Below, piece after piece: positions 34,011-44,158 of a DNA stretch of 64,000 nucleotides (its first letter is position 1; each line of letters starts with the position of its first letter). Source of the DNA: Reyranella sp. (GTDB taxonomy: Bacteria > Pseudomonadota > Alphaproteobacteria > Reyranellales > Reyranellaceae); assembly GCF_004297265.1 (NCBI RefSeq), contig NZ_SCUT01000035.1:112898-176897 (forward strand), written 5' to 3'. The notes beneath the pieces were generated by a model. The model ran no database searches and had not been told where the DNA came from. It was given only the letters and a program-made list of their open reading frames with translations. The position numbers and the translations under genes are program-made.

Positions 34011-34403
34011 GTGGCCGAGAGCGAGAACTACCGGAAGGGCAGCGAAATCCGCGCCAGCCTGATGGGCGAGAAATTCGCCGCCGACATGAACAAGTGGGTC
34101 TACGACGACCCCATGATGAAGAAATTCGGCGACTACGCCCGCGAGGCGGTATTCGGCATGCTGTGGTCGCGCCCCGGCCTCGACCTCAAGACGAAGACGC
34201 TGATCTGCGTCATCTCCGACACCGCCCAGGCGCGCTGGCCGGAACTTGCAATTCATCTGCGCATGGCCCGTCGTCAGGGTTGGACCGAGGACGAATTGTC
34301 CGAGGCGCTGATGCACCTTTGCGGCTATATCGGCCTGCCGTCGGTGCGCGAGGCGCTGCTCACCGCGAAGGAAGTGTTCGAGGAACTGCGCAAGGAAGGT
34401 TAA
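34011..34403 (+). CDS. Carboxymuconolactone decarboxylase family protein
   Basis: The product is 130 residues, the size of gamma-carboxymuconolactone decarboxylase. The segment [33 protein letters not shown] is typical of the family, with the His equivalent to the general acid. It lacks the CxxC of the AhpD branch. Other beta-ketoadipate genes are absent nearby, so the substrate is open. The GTG start is set by GGAGG six bases upstream. A large palindrome follows the stop. Confidence 0.85.
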   Translation: MAESENYRKGSEIRASLMGEKFAADMNKWVYDDPMMKKFGDYAREAVFGMLWSRPGLDLKTKTLICVISDTAQARWPELAIHLRMARRQGWTEDELSEALMHLCGYIGLPSVREALLTAKEVFEELRKEG

Positions 34404-34410
34404 CGAGGAA

Positions 34411-34512
34411 CCTCACCCTGAGGAGCGGCCGCGGGCCGCGTCTCGAAGGGTGGGCATCCGCACTGTGGCCCGTCCTTCGAGACGGCCGCGGCGCGGCCTC
34501 CTCAGGACGAGG
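34411..34512. repeat. Intergenic palindromic repeat (about 45-bp arms)
   Basis: The left arm (34411-34455, beginning CCTCACCCTGAGGAG) and right arm (34468-34512, ending CTCCTCAGGACGAGG) are near-perfect reverse complements around a 12-base centre. The core CTCGAAGG/CCTTCGAG pairs exactly, and the outer CCTGAGGAG/CTCCTCAGG too. Elements of this CCTCA(T/C)CCTGAGGAG type are scattered in intergenic DNA of several alphaproteobacteria. Here the element lies seven bases after one gene and four before purC. Confidence 0.85.
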
Positions 34513-34515
34513 GAT

Positions 34516-35436
34516 ATGATGATGCTGATGACGGTGAGCGACCTGCCGCTGGAGCGGATCGCGCGCGGCAAGGTGCGCGATGTCTATGTGGTGGATGCCG
34601 ACCGGCTGCTGCTGGTCGCGACCGACCGGGTGAGCGCCTACGACGTGGTGATGGCCGAGCCCATCCCGCAGAAGGGCGCCGTGCTGACCCAGGTCAGCGC
34701 CTGGTGGTTCCGCCAGCTGGGCGACCTCGTCGATCATCACATGATCTCGGCCGACGCCCACGAGATCATTGCCGCGGTGCCGGCGCTGAAGGGGCACCGT
34801 GCCGAGATCGCCGGTCGCGCCATGCTCTGCCGGCGCGGGACGGTATTTCCCATCGAATGCGTGGTGCGCGGCTACATCACCGGCTCGGCCTGGCGCGAAT
34901 ACGCCAAGTCCGGAACCCTTGCCGGCGAGACCCTGCCCAAGGGACTGAAGGAGAGCGGCCGGCTCGATCCGCCGATCTTCAGCCCGGCGACCAAGGCCGA
35001 GAGCGGCCACGACGAAAACATTACCATCGCCGAGATGCAGAAGGTGCTGGGCGCCGACGTCACCGCCGAACTCGAACGGCTGACCCGTCTCGTCTACACG
35101 CGCGGCCGCGACGTCGCGCTGAAGCAGGGCATCATCATCGCCGACACCAAGTTCGAGTTCGGTCGCACGGCCGCCGGAAAGATCCTGCTGATCGACGAGG
35201 TGATGACGCCGGATTCCTCGCGCTTCTGGCCGCTCGATGGCTATGCAGAAGGAAAGCCGCAGCCCAGCTTCGACAAGCAGCCGCTGCGCGACTGGCTCGA
35301 CGTCGAGCGCCACGCCGGGCGCTGGAACGGCGAGGCGCCGCCGCCCAAGCTGCCGCCCGAAGTCGTCGAGGCGACCAGCAAGCGCTACCTCGAGGCCTAT
35401 CGACGCCTGACCGGCGCCGAACTGTCGGTGTCGTAA
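34516..35436 (+). CDS. purC: Phosphoribosylaminoimidazole-succinocarboxamide synthase
   Basis: The product is 306 residues, the longer yeast ADE1-like type. Motifs: [29 protein letters not shown] at the N-terminus, [17 protein letters not shown], and [13 protein letters not shown] with [12 protein letters not shown] near the C-terminus. It joins CAIR and aspartate in purine synthesis, using ATP. Three ATGs follow each other from 34516, with another at 34528; the only purine-rich site, GAGGG, comes from the end of the preceding palindrome and suits 34519-34528 best by spacing. The exact start is therefore uncertain by up to four residues. Confidence 0.93.
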   Translation: MMMLMTVSDLPLERIARGKVRDVYVVDADRLLLVATDRVSAYDVVMAEPIPQKGAVLTQVSAWWFRQLGDLVDHHMISADAHEIIAAVPALKGHRAEIAGRAMLCRRGTVFPIECVVRGYITGSAWREYAKSGTLAGETLPKGLKESGRLDPPIFSPATKAESGHDENITIAEMQKVLGADVTAELERLTRLVYTRGRDVALKQGIIIADTKFEFGRTAAGKILLIDEVMTPDSSRFWPLDGYAEGKPQPSFDKQPLRDWLDVERHAGRWNGEAPPPKLPPEVVEATSKRYLEAYRRLTGAELSVS

Positions 35437-35444
35437 GAAACCTT

Positions 35445-35473
35445 TCTCCTCCCCCGACTTGCGGGGGAGGAGA
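35445..35473. terminator. Bidirectional terminator between purC and terC
   Basis: A perfect 12-bp stem (TCTCCTCCCCCG with CGGGGGAGGAGA) closes on the five-base loop ACTTG, with TTT before it on the minus-strand exit. It lies between two convergent genes, 8 bases after purC and 20 before the terC stop. Confidence 0.7.
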
Positions 35474-35493
35474 AGGGATTGGTTGCTCCAGCC

Positions 35494-36405
35494 TTACTGC
35501 GGGCTGCGGGCGAGACGCGCGCTGCGCAGCACGAGCCGCTCACGCACCCACAGGAAGAGCGCGGCGAGCGGCAGCCAGCCGATCCAGCGCAGGCCTTCCA
35601 TCAGGTACTCGCCCTGGGTGGTCGCCATCAGATAGTCGGCCTGGACCTTCCAGACGCTGGCAGCGACTTCGAAGCCCAGCATCCAGATCAGGATGGCAGG
35701 GAGGAGCACCGTCAGCGGCTTCATCGACTCGCTGAGACGTTCCGCGTACCAGGGCGCCAGCGCGATCGAGAAAGCCAGTACGGCCAAGACCAGCTTGGCG
35801 GCCGGATGGGCTTCGAACCACGACACCAGCATCGGCTCGCGGACGATCATCCCGTAGGCGGTCCAGCACAGCACCGCGCCGCCCAGCAGGATAACGGACG
35901 GGTAGCGGTCGACCAGCTTGATCACGAGCTGGCTGCCCCAGACGATGATCGGCACGCTGATGGCGAGGCCCAGCAGGATCAGCAGGATCGAGCCGTGCGA
36001 CGCGCCGCCGATGGCCAGCACGTTGTCGATGCCCATCACCGCGTCGGCGATGATGATCGTGCGCACCGCCGCGGCGAAGCTCGCGGCCGGCGCCTTGACG
36101 AGGTGGCTCTCCTCGGCGCTGTCCTGGGGCGTGAGCAGCTTGCGTGCGATCCAGACCAGCGCGAGGCCACCGGCCAGCATGAAGCCCGGCACGGCCAGGA
36201 TGTAGACGACGAGGATGGCCATCAGGGCACGGATGGCGATGGCGCCGAAGGTGCCCCAGAAGATGACCCTATTCTGGCTTTCCTTGGGAAGATTGCGCGC
36301 GACCAGGCCGATGATGAGGGCATTGTCGCCCGCCAGCACGAGGTCGATCAGGATGATGGCGAGCAGCGCCGAGAAGAAGGCGCCCGAAAACAGTTCGAGT
36401 TCCAT
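35494..36405 (-). CDS. TerC-family integral membrane protein (YjbE-like)
   Basis: The product is 303 residues with seven or more membrane helices. The TerC hallmarks DLVLAGDNALIIGLVARNLP and ADAVMGIDNVLAIGG, each with an acidic pair in the membrane, are present. TerC/YjbE proteins are linked to manganese export or metalation of secreted proteins and to tellurite resistance. The start at 36405 has GGAG eight bases upstream and begins at MELELFSGAFF; a longer frame from 36555 would read into the spacer. It is preceded by a small membrane protein gene on the same strand. Confidence 0.88.
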   Translation of the reverse strand: MELELFSGAFFSALLAIILIDLVLAGDNALIIGLVARNLPKESQNRVIFWGTFGAIAIRALMAILVVYILAVPGFMLAGGLALVWIARKLLTPQDSAEESHLVKAPAASFAAAVRTIIIADAVMGIDNVLAIGGASHGSILLILLGLAISVPIIVWGSQLVIKLVDRYPSVILLGGAVLCWTAYGMIVREPMLVSWFEAHPAAKLVLAVLAFSIALAPWYAERLSESMKPLTVLLPAILIWMLGFEVAASVWKVQADYLMATTQGEYLMEGLRWIGWLPLAALFLWVRERLVLRSARLARSPQ

Positions 36406-36440
36406 GAAAATCTCCAACAACGAGTGAATGCGTGCCGACG

Positions 36441-36465
36441 CCGCGCGCTCCCGAAGGAGCGGCGG
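36441..36465 (-). promoter_or_regulatory. GC-rich hairpin in the terC leader
   Basis: GCTCC/GGAGC around a CGAA (TTCG on the transcript) tetraloop, extended by CCG/CGG pairs, forms a stable stem 36 bases before the terC start. It may terminate or process the upstream transcript. I looked for the manganese-sensing yybP-ykoY riboswitch often found before terC and could not find its conserved core. Confidence 0.4.
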
Positions 36466-36487
36466 TCGCAGGCGTTTCAGCCAGTCG

Positions 36488-36835
36488 TCAGAGCTTGATG
36501 GGCACCTTCTCGACGGCGCCGGAGTCGGCGGGATCGAGCGGCCGGAAGAAGGCACCGGCCACGATGCGCAGGATCATGATGCCCGCGGCCATCACGCCGC
36601 CGGCCAGCAGCAGCTCGAGGAGATGCCAGTGACGCATCGCCAGAACCGAAAATTCGCCGCCCAGATCGAAGATGGCGAACTCCAGTCCTGCCTCGCCGAA
36701 CCAGGTCGGATCGACCGCATCGCCGAACGACGCCAGGATCATGCAGATCACGATCGAGGCAACGAACAGCTCGCCGCTCGGAGACACGGTCCGGACAGCG
36801 TTGGCGGCGCGGTGCGATCGATGGATCAGGCGCAT
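36488..36835 (-). CDS. Small membrane protein of unknown function before terC
   Basis: The product is 115 residues with two hydrophobic helices (about 24-40 and 71-92), and an acidic loop between them (GDAVDPTWFGEAGLEFAIFDLGGE). A basic N-terminus suggests an N-in topology. I do not recognise a family. It lies 82 bases before terC on the same strand, so co-transcription is possible although a hairpin stands in the gap. Confidence 0.6.
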   Translation of the reverse strand: MRLIHRSHRAANAVRTVSPSGELFVASIVICMILASFGDAVDPTWFGEAGLEFAIFDLGGEFSVLAMRHWHLLELLLAGGVMAAGIMILRIVAGAFFRPLDPADSGAVEKVPIKL

Positions 36836-36913
36836 GGTTCGGTCAATTTCCGGCGGAGCCCGCTGCAGATCAAGCGCAAAGCGACACGACCCTCCCGAAA
36901 ATGTCGCAGCGGC

Positions 36914-39268
<2,355 letters not shown>

Positions 39269-39279
39269 GCTTGCTATCT

Positions 39280-39296
39280 ATACCCTACGGGGGTAT
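39280..39296. promoter_or_regulatory. CsoR operator in the copA/csoR divergent promoter
   Basis: ATACCC and GGGTAT flank TACGG in a 17-base GC-centred palindrome, the pattern known for CsoR-family operators (ATACCC...GGGGTAT). It lies 11 bases before copA and 9 bases before the csoR ATG, so one bound repressor could block both genes until Cu(I) releases it. Confidence 0.75.
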
Positions 39297-39305
39297 GGTT
39301 CAAGG

Positions 39306-39581
39306 ATGGACGACAAGCTCAAGAAGTCGCAGCTCGCGCGCCTCAGCCGGATCGAGGGGCAGGTGCGGGGCGTGGCGCGCATGATCGAGGAGGAGCGCTA
39401 CTGCATCGACGTGCTGACGCAGATCCGCGCTGTGCGCGCCGCGCTCGACAAGGTCGAGCAGGAGACGCTGGGCGATCACCTGCAGCATTGCGTGGCGCAT
39501 GCCTTTCATGCCGGCTCGGAAAAGGACCGGCAGATCAAGATCGACGAGATACTCGAAGTGCTGGATAGTCGCAGGCGCTGA
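39306..39581 (+). CDS. csoR: Copper-sensing transcriptional repressor CsoR
   Basis: The product is 91 residues, an all-helical CsoR/RcnR family protein. The Cu(I) ligands are Cys33, His58 and Cys62, with the same spacing (25 and 4) as Cys36-His61-Cys65 of Mycobacterium CsoR, which separates it from nickel (RcnR) or formaldehyde (FrmR) members. It should bind the operator at 39280-39296 when copper is low. The start at 39306 is chosen for family length; a longer frame from 39267 would read through the operator. Confidence 0.92.
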   Translation: MDDKLKKSQLARLSRIEGQVRGVARMIEEERYCIDVLTQIRAVRAALDKVEQETLGDHLQHCVAHAFHAGSEKDRQIKIDEILEVLDSRRR

Positions 39582-39593
39582 CGAGGAATGCCG

Positions 39594-40025
39594 ATGACCC
39601 CCATCCGCCCGCTGAGGAAGATCGCACAAGCGCTCCTGCTTGCGTTCGCGGCGTGGGTGCTTGCCGCTGGCGCTGCGTCTGCTCATGGCAGTCATGCCCA
39701 TGGTGGTCATACCCAGGCGGATGACCGTCCCGTGACCGTCATGGCTTCGCAGCCTGTCGCGTACGAGGAGTCGGCCACGCCGGCAGCGAGCCTGCCGGAC
39801 GGAACGGAGGCGCCTGCCGCGCACGAGGCCGACACCTGTCCGGGCGGCGGCATGGCAAACCACGACGAAGGCTGCTGCACCATTGCCTGCCATGCAGCGA
39901 TGGCCGCCCCCGGCATCGATGCCTGGGCAGGTCCCGGGATCGCGTCATCGGTCCCGACGCTCATGAGCGACCTGCTCGAGGGCCGTTGCGGCGGCCGTTC
40001 GGAACGTCCTCCCAGATTCACCTGA
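39594..40025 (+). CDS. His/Cys-rich secreted protein, probable periplasmic copper binder
   Basis: The product is 143 residues from the ATG at 39594, which has GAGGA six bases upstream; an ATG at 39588 is too close to that site. A signal peptide ends near ASAHG. The mature protein starts HGSHAHGGHTQ and later has CPGGGMANHDEGCCTIACHAAM, so many histidines, cysteines and methionines are available for metal. No known domain. It is 12 bases after csoR, placing it in the copper operon. Copper sequestration is inferred from composition and context. Confidence 0.7.
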   Translation: MTPIRPLRKIAQALLLAFAAWVLAAGAASAHGSHAHGGHTQADDRPVTVMASQPVAYEESATPAASLPDGTEAPAAHEADTCPGGGMANHDEGCCTIACHAAMAAPGIDAWAGPGIASSVPTLMSDLLEGRCGGRSERPPRFT

Positions 40026-40178
40026 CCGCGTTCGCGCCATAAGCGTGTGTCTGGTCGCGAGTCGTTCCCCGGCTCGCTAGCTCCGACGTCCGACTTGCGC
40101 GAACGCAGGCAGCTCGCCGCCGTCCGGCCGCGAGGCTCGCCCCGTTGCGTCCACGTCAATTCTGCCCGGGCTTCTGCC

Positions 40179-40403
40179 ATGAGATTCCTGATTCCAGCCA
40201 TGCTTGCGCTTGGAGCGGCCGCATGCGCCGCGCCTCCCTTGCCTGCGTTGTCGCCTGACGACGCTTCCAGCCCCGATGCCGCCATCATCGGGACGCCGTA
40301 CCAGCCGGTGATGTCCGGCACCGCGCCCCATGCGCCGGTCGGCCTGAAGCCGTGGCGGGAACTCAACGATCGCGTCGCCCCCGCGGCCGGGCGGTCGCAA
40401 TGA
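40179..40403 (+). CDS. Small lipoprotein of the copper operon
   Basis: The product is 74 residues with a lipoprotein signal: hydrophobic stretch and LGAAAC lipobox with Cys16. The mature part is proline-rich (APPLPALSPDDASSPDAAI) and ends in GLKPWRELNDRVAPAAGRSQ. Its stop overlaps the next ATG (ATGA). Similar short lipoproteins stand before TolC-family genes in other copper islands; the role is unknown. Confidence 0.6.
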   Translation: MRFLIPAMLALGAAACAAPPLPALSPDDASSPDAAIIGTPYQPVMSGTAPHAPVGLKPWRELNDRVAPAAGRSQ

Positions 40404-41836
40404 GCGCCCTTTCGCGGGTGGCCGCCGTCACCCTCGTCGGACTGCTGGCCGCCGGTTGCGCGAAGTTCACCGACGATGGCGGCATGGCGCCGGTCACGGA
40501 CGGCGTTCGCCGGGAGATCGGCCGCGACGCCGTGAAGATCTCCTCGCCGGAAGACATGCGACGGGCCCGCGAGCGCGTGCAGTCCCTGCTGGCGGAGCCG
40601 CTCAGCGAGGAGGCGGCCGTCCAGATCGCGCTCCTGAACAATCGCGGCCTGCAGGCGGCCTACAACGACCTGGGAATCTCGGAAGCCGAGTATGTCCAGA
40701 CGAGCCTGCCGCCCAATCCCGCAATCACCTTGAACCGCACGTTCGGCACGGGAAGCTTCGTGGAGTTCGGTTTCCAGCTCGTCGGCAACCTGCTGGCCTT
40801 CGCGACGCTGCCCGCCAGGACCGAGATCGCGAAGCGCGAGTTCGAGGAGGCGCGCTATCGCGCGGTCGCAACGACGCTCAGCCTGACGATCGACGTGCGG
40901 CGTGCCTATGTCCGCGCGCTCGCCGCCCAGCAGCGCCTCGCCCTGCTCGAGCAGGCGCGCCAGACGGCCGATGCCTCGGCACAGATGATGAAGCAGCTCG
41001 GCGAGACCGGCGCAGCCAACAAGCTCGACCAGGCGCGCGTTTCCGCTTTCTATGCCGACCTGAGCGTCCAGGTCGCGCAGGCGCGGCTGGCGGTTACCAC
41101 GTCGCGAGAGACCCTGACCCGCATCCTCGGTCTCTGGGGAAGCGATCTCGCCTACAGGCTTCCCTCCCGGCTCCCGGTCCTGCCGGCCGCCGCCGACGCG
41201 CTGGCCGACGTGGAGGTCGATGCGATGAGACGGCGCGTCGACCTGATCATCCTTCGGTACGAGATCGTGACACTGGCGAAGTCGGCGAACTTCGTGAATG
41301 CCACGCGCTATCTCTCGTTCCTGGAACTGGGCCTCGGCTTCCGAAACGAGGTCGAAACCGGCAGCACGGGCGAGCAGACGTCCAAGAACAGGTACGGGAT
41401 CGAACTCGGCATCGTGATCCCCATCTTCGACACCGGCCAGGCCCGCGTGACGGCCGCCCAGGAGATCTACATGCGGGCGATCAACAGGCTCGTCGAACGG
41501 TCGGTCAACGCCCGCTCGGAGGCGCGTGTCGCCTATGCGACGTATCGCGCGACCTATGACATCGCGCGCTACTACCAGTCGCGCATCGTTCCGCTGCGGC
41601 GCCAGATCTCGTCCGAGGTGCTCCTTCGATACAACGGGATGCTCACCGACGTCTTCGAGGTGCTGATCGAGGAGCGCGAGCGGATCAACGCGAACATCGC
41701 GTCGCTCGACGCCTTGCGCGACTACCACCTGGCCGTCGCCGACCTCCAGGCGGCTCTGATCGTCGGTGGCACGGTGCCGCCGTCCGGCGTGATCAACACG
41801 ACCCCGCCTCCCGAAACAATTCCCCTCGGACTCTAG
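40400..41836 (+). CDS. TolC-family outer-membrane lipoprotein
   Basis: The product is 478 residues with a lipobox LLAAGC (Cys20) and two outer-membrane-efflux repeats, each with long amphipathic helices (for example QAAYNDLGISEAEYVQTSLP and RVAYATYRATYDIARYYQSR). It resembles CusC/OprM-type channel proteins. No RND pump or membrane fusion gene is adjacent, so it may serve a pump encoded elsewhere. The ATG overlaps the preceding stop by four bases, and the multicopper oxidase follows 14 bases later. Confidence 0.85.
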   Translation: MSALSRVAAVTLVGLLAAGCAKFTDDGGMAPVTDGVRREIGRDAVKISSPEDMRRARERVQSLLAEPLSEEAAVQIALLNNRGLQAAYNDLGISEAEYVQTSLPPNPAITLNRTFGTGSFVEFGFQLVGNLLAFATLPARTEIAKREFEEARYRAVATTLSLTIDVRRAYVRALAAQQRLALLEQARQTADASAQMMKQLGETGAANKLDQARVSAFYADLSVQVAQARLAVTTSRETLTRILGLWGSDLAYRLPSRLPVLPAAADALADVEVDAMRRRVDLIILRYEIVTLAKSANFVNATRYLSFLELGLGFRNEVETGSTGEQTSKNRYGIELGIVIPIFDTGQARVTAAQEIYMRAINRLVERSVNARSEARVAYATYRATYDIARYYQSRIVPLRRQISSEVLLRYNGMLTDVFEVLIEERERINANIASLDALRDYHLAVADLQAALIVGGTVPPSGVINTTPPPETIPLGL

Positions 41837-41850
41837 GAAAGGAGAACGAC

Positions 41851-43242
41851 ATGAGCATTTCCCGGCGTGATCTCGTCGGAGCATCGGGTCTCGCACTCCT
41901 CGGCGCCGCCGCCGTCAGCGGTCGCGTCCAGGCGCAGTCGATTCCCGAGGCCCCGACCACCACCACGAACACGATGCAGCCGCCGCTCTATCCGACCAGC
42001 GGACCCGACTACCAGCCCGTCGTGACGCTGAACGGATGGACACTGCCGTGGCGGCAGAACGGCGACTGGAAGGAGTTCCATCTCGTCGCCGAACCGGTCG
42101 AGCGCGAGATCGCGCCCGGCATGACGGCGCGCCTGTGGGGCTACAACGGCCAAAGCCCCGGTCCGACGATCGAGGCGGTCGAGGGCGACAAGGTGCGCAT
42201 CTTCGTGACCAATCGCCTGCCGGAGCACACGACCGTCCACTGGCATGGCCAGCTCCTGCCGTGCGGCATGGACGGCGTCGGAGGGCTCACCCAGCCTCAC
42301 ATCAAGCCGGGCAAGACCTTCGTCTACGAGTTCCAGCTCATGAAGAGCGGGACCTTCATGTACCACCCGCATGCCGACGAGATGGTGCAGATGGCGATGG
42401 GCATGATGGGCTTCTTCGTCGTCCATCCCCGCGATCCGAAGCAGCATCGCGTCGACCGCGACTTCGTGTTCCTGCTGAGCGCCTACGACATCGAGCCCGG
42501 CGGCTACGTGCCGAAAGTCGCAGAGATGCTGAACTTCAACATGTGGACTTGGAACAGCCGGGTGTTCCCAGGCATCGACCCCCTGGTCGTGGCGAAGGGA
42601 GACAGGGTGCGCGTGCGCGTCGGCAATCTCACCATGACCAACCACCCGATCCACATGCACGGTTACGACTTCGAGGTCACCTGCACCGACGGCGGATGGG
42701 TGCGACCGGAGGCGCGCTGGCCCGAGGTCACGATCGACATCCCGGTGGGTGCCATGCGCGCCTACGAGTTCGACGCAATCTACCCCGGCGACTGGGCGAT
42801 CCACTGCCACAAGTCGCACCACACGATGAACGCGATGGGTCATGACCTCCGCACCTTCATCGGAGTCGACAAGAAGCAGTTCGCCAAACGGATGAAGCGC
42901 CTGGTGCCCGACTACATGCCGATGGGCAGCGCCGGCATGGCCGACATGGGCGAGATGGAGATGCCGCTGCCGGACAACACGCTGCCGATGATGACCGGCT
43001 TCGCCCAGTTCGGCGCCGTCGAGATGGGCGGCATGTTCTCCGTCGTGAAGGTGCGCGAGGGCATCGGGTCGAACGACTACAAGGACCCCGGCTGGTACCA
43101 GCATCCGCCCGGAACGGTGGCCTGGGAATGGACGGGGCCGCCGCCCGCCACCACCCGCGCGCCCACGCCCGTACCGGCTACCAAACCCGGCGGCGCACCG
43201 GCGCGCGTGGTCAAGCCGTCGTCCCATGACTCCCACAAATAG
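41851..43242 (+). CDS. Multicopper oxidase (copper oxidase), Tat-exported
   Basis: The product is 463 residues with a Tat-type signal (SRRDLVGASGLALLG). Copper motifs in order: H130-W-H132, H172-P-H174 (MYHPHAD), H265-P-I-H268-M-H270, and H318-C-H320 followed by SHHTMNAM. First and last motifs are about 190 residues apart, which fits two cupredoxin domains; CueO-type three-domain enzymes have about 400. A Met-rich tail (PMGSAGMADMGEMEMP) follows. It probably oxidises Cu(I) in the periplasm and so lowers its toxicity. A good ribosome-binding site (AGGAAAGGAG) precedes the ATG. Confidence 0.88.
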   Translation: MSISRRDLVGASGLALLGAAAVSGRVQAQSIPEAPTTTTNTMQPPLYPTSGPDYQPVVTLNGWTLPWRQNGDWKEFHLVAEPVEREIAPGMTARLWGYNGQSPGPTIEAVEGDKVRIFVTNRLPEHTTVHWHGQLLPCGMDGVGGLTQPHIKPGKTFVYEFQLMKSGTFMYHPHADEMVQMAMGMMGFFVVHPRDPKQHRVDRDFVFLLSAYDIEPGGYVPKVAEMLNFNMWTWNSRVFPGIDPLVVAKGDRVRVRVGNLTMTNHPIHMHGYDFEVTCTDGGWVRPEARWPEVTIDIPVGAMRAYEFDAIYPGDWAIHCHKSHHTMNAMGHDLRTFIGVDKKQFAKRMKRLVPDYMPMGSAGMADMGEMEMPLPDNTLPMMTGFAQFGAVEMGGMFSVVKVREGIGSNDYKDPGWYQHPPGTVAWEWTGPPPATTRAPTPVPATKPGGAPARVVKPSSHDSHK

Positions 43243-43261
43243 TTCCACCAAGGAGGCAATC

Positions 43262-43753
43262 GTGAAAACCGGAACGTTCCTGACCGCATCGATCGTCGCG
43301 GCCCTGCTGGCCGGCGCGGCCCTCGCGGCACCCGGCCATGCACCGGGCGAAGGCCACGATCACGGCGGCGAGACGGCGTACGGCAGGCCGGGAGATCCGA
43401 AGAAGCCGGCGCGCATCGTCCAGGTCGTCTTCCGCGAGGACGAGGGGAAGATGCTGTTCCTTCCCGACGGCTTCAGATTCAGGAAGGGCGAGCAGGTGCG
43501 CTTCCAGCTCCGCAACAACGGCGCCGTCGACCACGAGTTCGTCATCGGCACCGTCGAGGAGAACCTGAAGCACATGAAGGAGATGGAGAAGAACCCCGAC
43601 ATGGAACACGACGATCCCAACGCGAAGCGCCTGAAGCCCAGGGCGACCGGCGAGATCCTCTGGCAGTTCACCAAAGCGGGCACGTTCGACATCTCCTGCC
43701 TCATCCCCGGACATCGCCAGGCGGGCATGACCGGCACCATCGTCGTCGAGTGA
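43262..43753 (+). CDS. Periplasmic cupredoxin-like copper protein
   Basis: The product is 163 residues from a GTG with AGGAGG upstream. A signal peptide ends near ALAAP. A His-rich linker (HAPGEGHDHGGE) leads to a cupredoxin domain with type 1 ligands His91, Cys146, His151 and Met156 (C-x4-H-x4-M). It could pass electrons to or from the multicopper oxidase encoded 19 bases upstream. A longer frame from 43226 lacks a signal peptide at its N-terminus. Confidence 0.88.
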   Translation: MKTGTFLTASIVAALLAGAALAAPGHAPGEGHDHGGETAYGRPGDPKKPARIVQVVFREDEGKMLFLPDGFRFRKGEQVRFQLRNNGAVDHEFVIGTVEENLKHMKEMEKNPDMEHDDPNAKRLKPRATGEILWQFTKAGTFDISCLIPGHRQAGMTGTIVVE

Positions 43754-43777
43754 GTCCCTTCAGGAGCGGAGGTCTGC

Positions 43778-44068
43778 ATGTTCAGGAAGATCGTCACGGC
43801 GATGCTGGTCGCGATCGCATTCTCGGTGTCCGCATGGGCCGACAGCGGCATGGTGCAGGCCGAAGTCATCAAGGTCGACAAGTCCGCGGGGAAGGTCACG
43901 CTCAAGCACGGGCCCATCAAGAGCCTCGACATGGACGCGATGACCATGGTGTTCCGCGTCGCCGATCCCGCCATGCTCGACAGGATGAAGGCAGGCGACA
44001 GGATCGAGTTCGAGGCCGAACGGGTCAACGGCGCCATCACCGTCACCAAGCTCGGCAAGGGACGCTGA
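43778..44068 (+). CDS. CusF-like periplasmic copper-binding protein
   Basis: The product is 96 residues with a signal peptide (cleavage near AWADS). The CusF fold signature is LKHGPIKSLDMDAMTMVFRV with His44, Met55 and Met57 as Cu(I) ligands. The Trp44 that caps copper in E. coli CusF is replaced by Met52, as in many proteobacterial relatives. It is a periplasmic copper chaperone and the last gene of the copper island on this strand. Confidence 0.9.
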   Translation: MFRKIVTAMLVAIAFSVSAWADSGMVQAEVIKVDKSAGKVTLKHGPIKSLDMDAMTMVFRVADPAMLDRMKAGDRIEFEAERVNGAITVTKLGKGR

Positions 44069-44070
44069 CC

Positions 44071-44090
44071 GGGCTGCGATGAGGCAGCCC
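44071..44090 (+). terminator. Hairpin after the copper operon
   Basis: GGGCTGC and GCAGCCC form a 7-bp stem around GATGAG, three bases after the cusF-like stop. There is no T-run, so termination would need Rho or the stem may only protect the 3' end. Confidence 0.4.
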
Positions 44091-44158
44091 ATCGCCAACG
44101 CGTGGCATGCAATTTGCTGCATCGTCTCTGGAAATTCGGGGACGACCAGGGGGTTCGC

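Noticed and set aside
36406..36487. yybP-ykoY manganese riboswitch before terC
   Set aside because: The conserved core motifs could not be found; only a simple hairpin is present.
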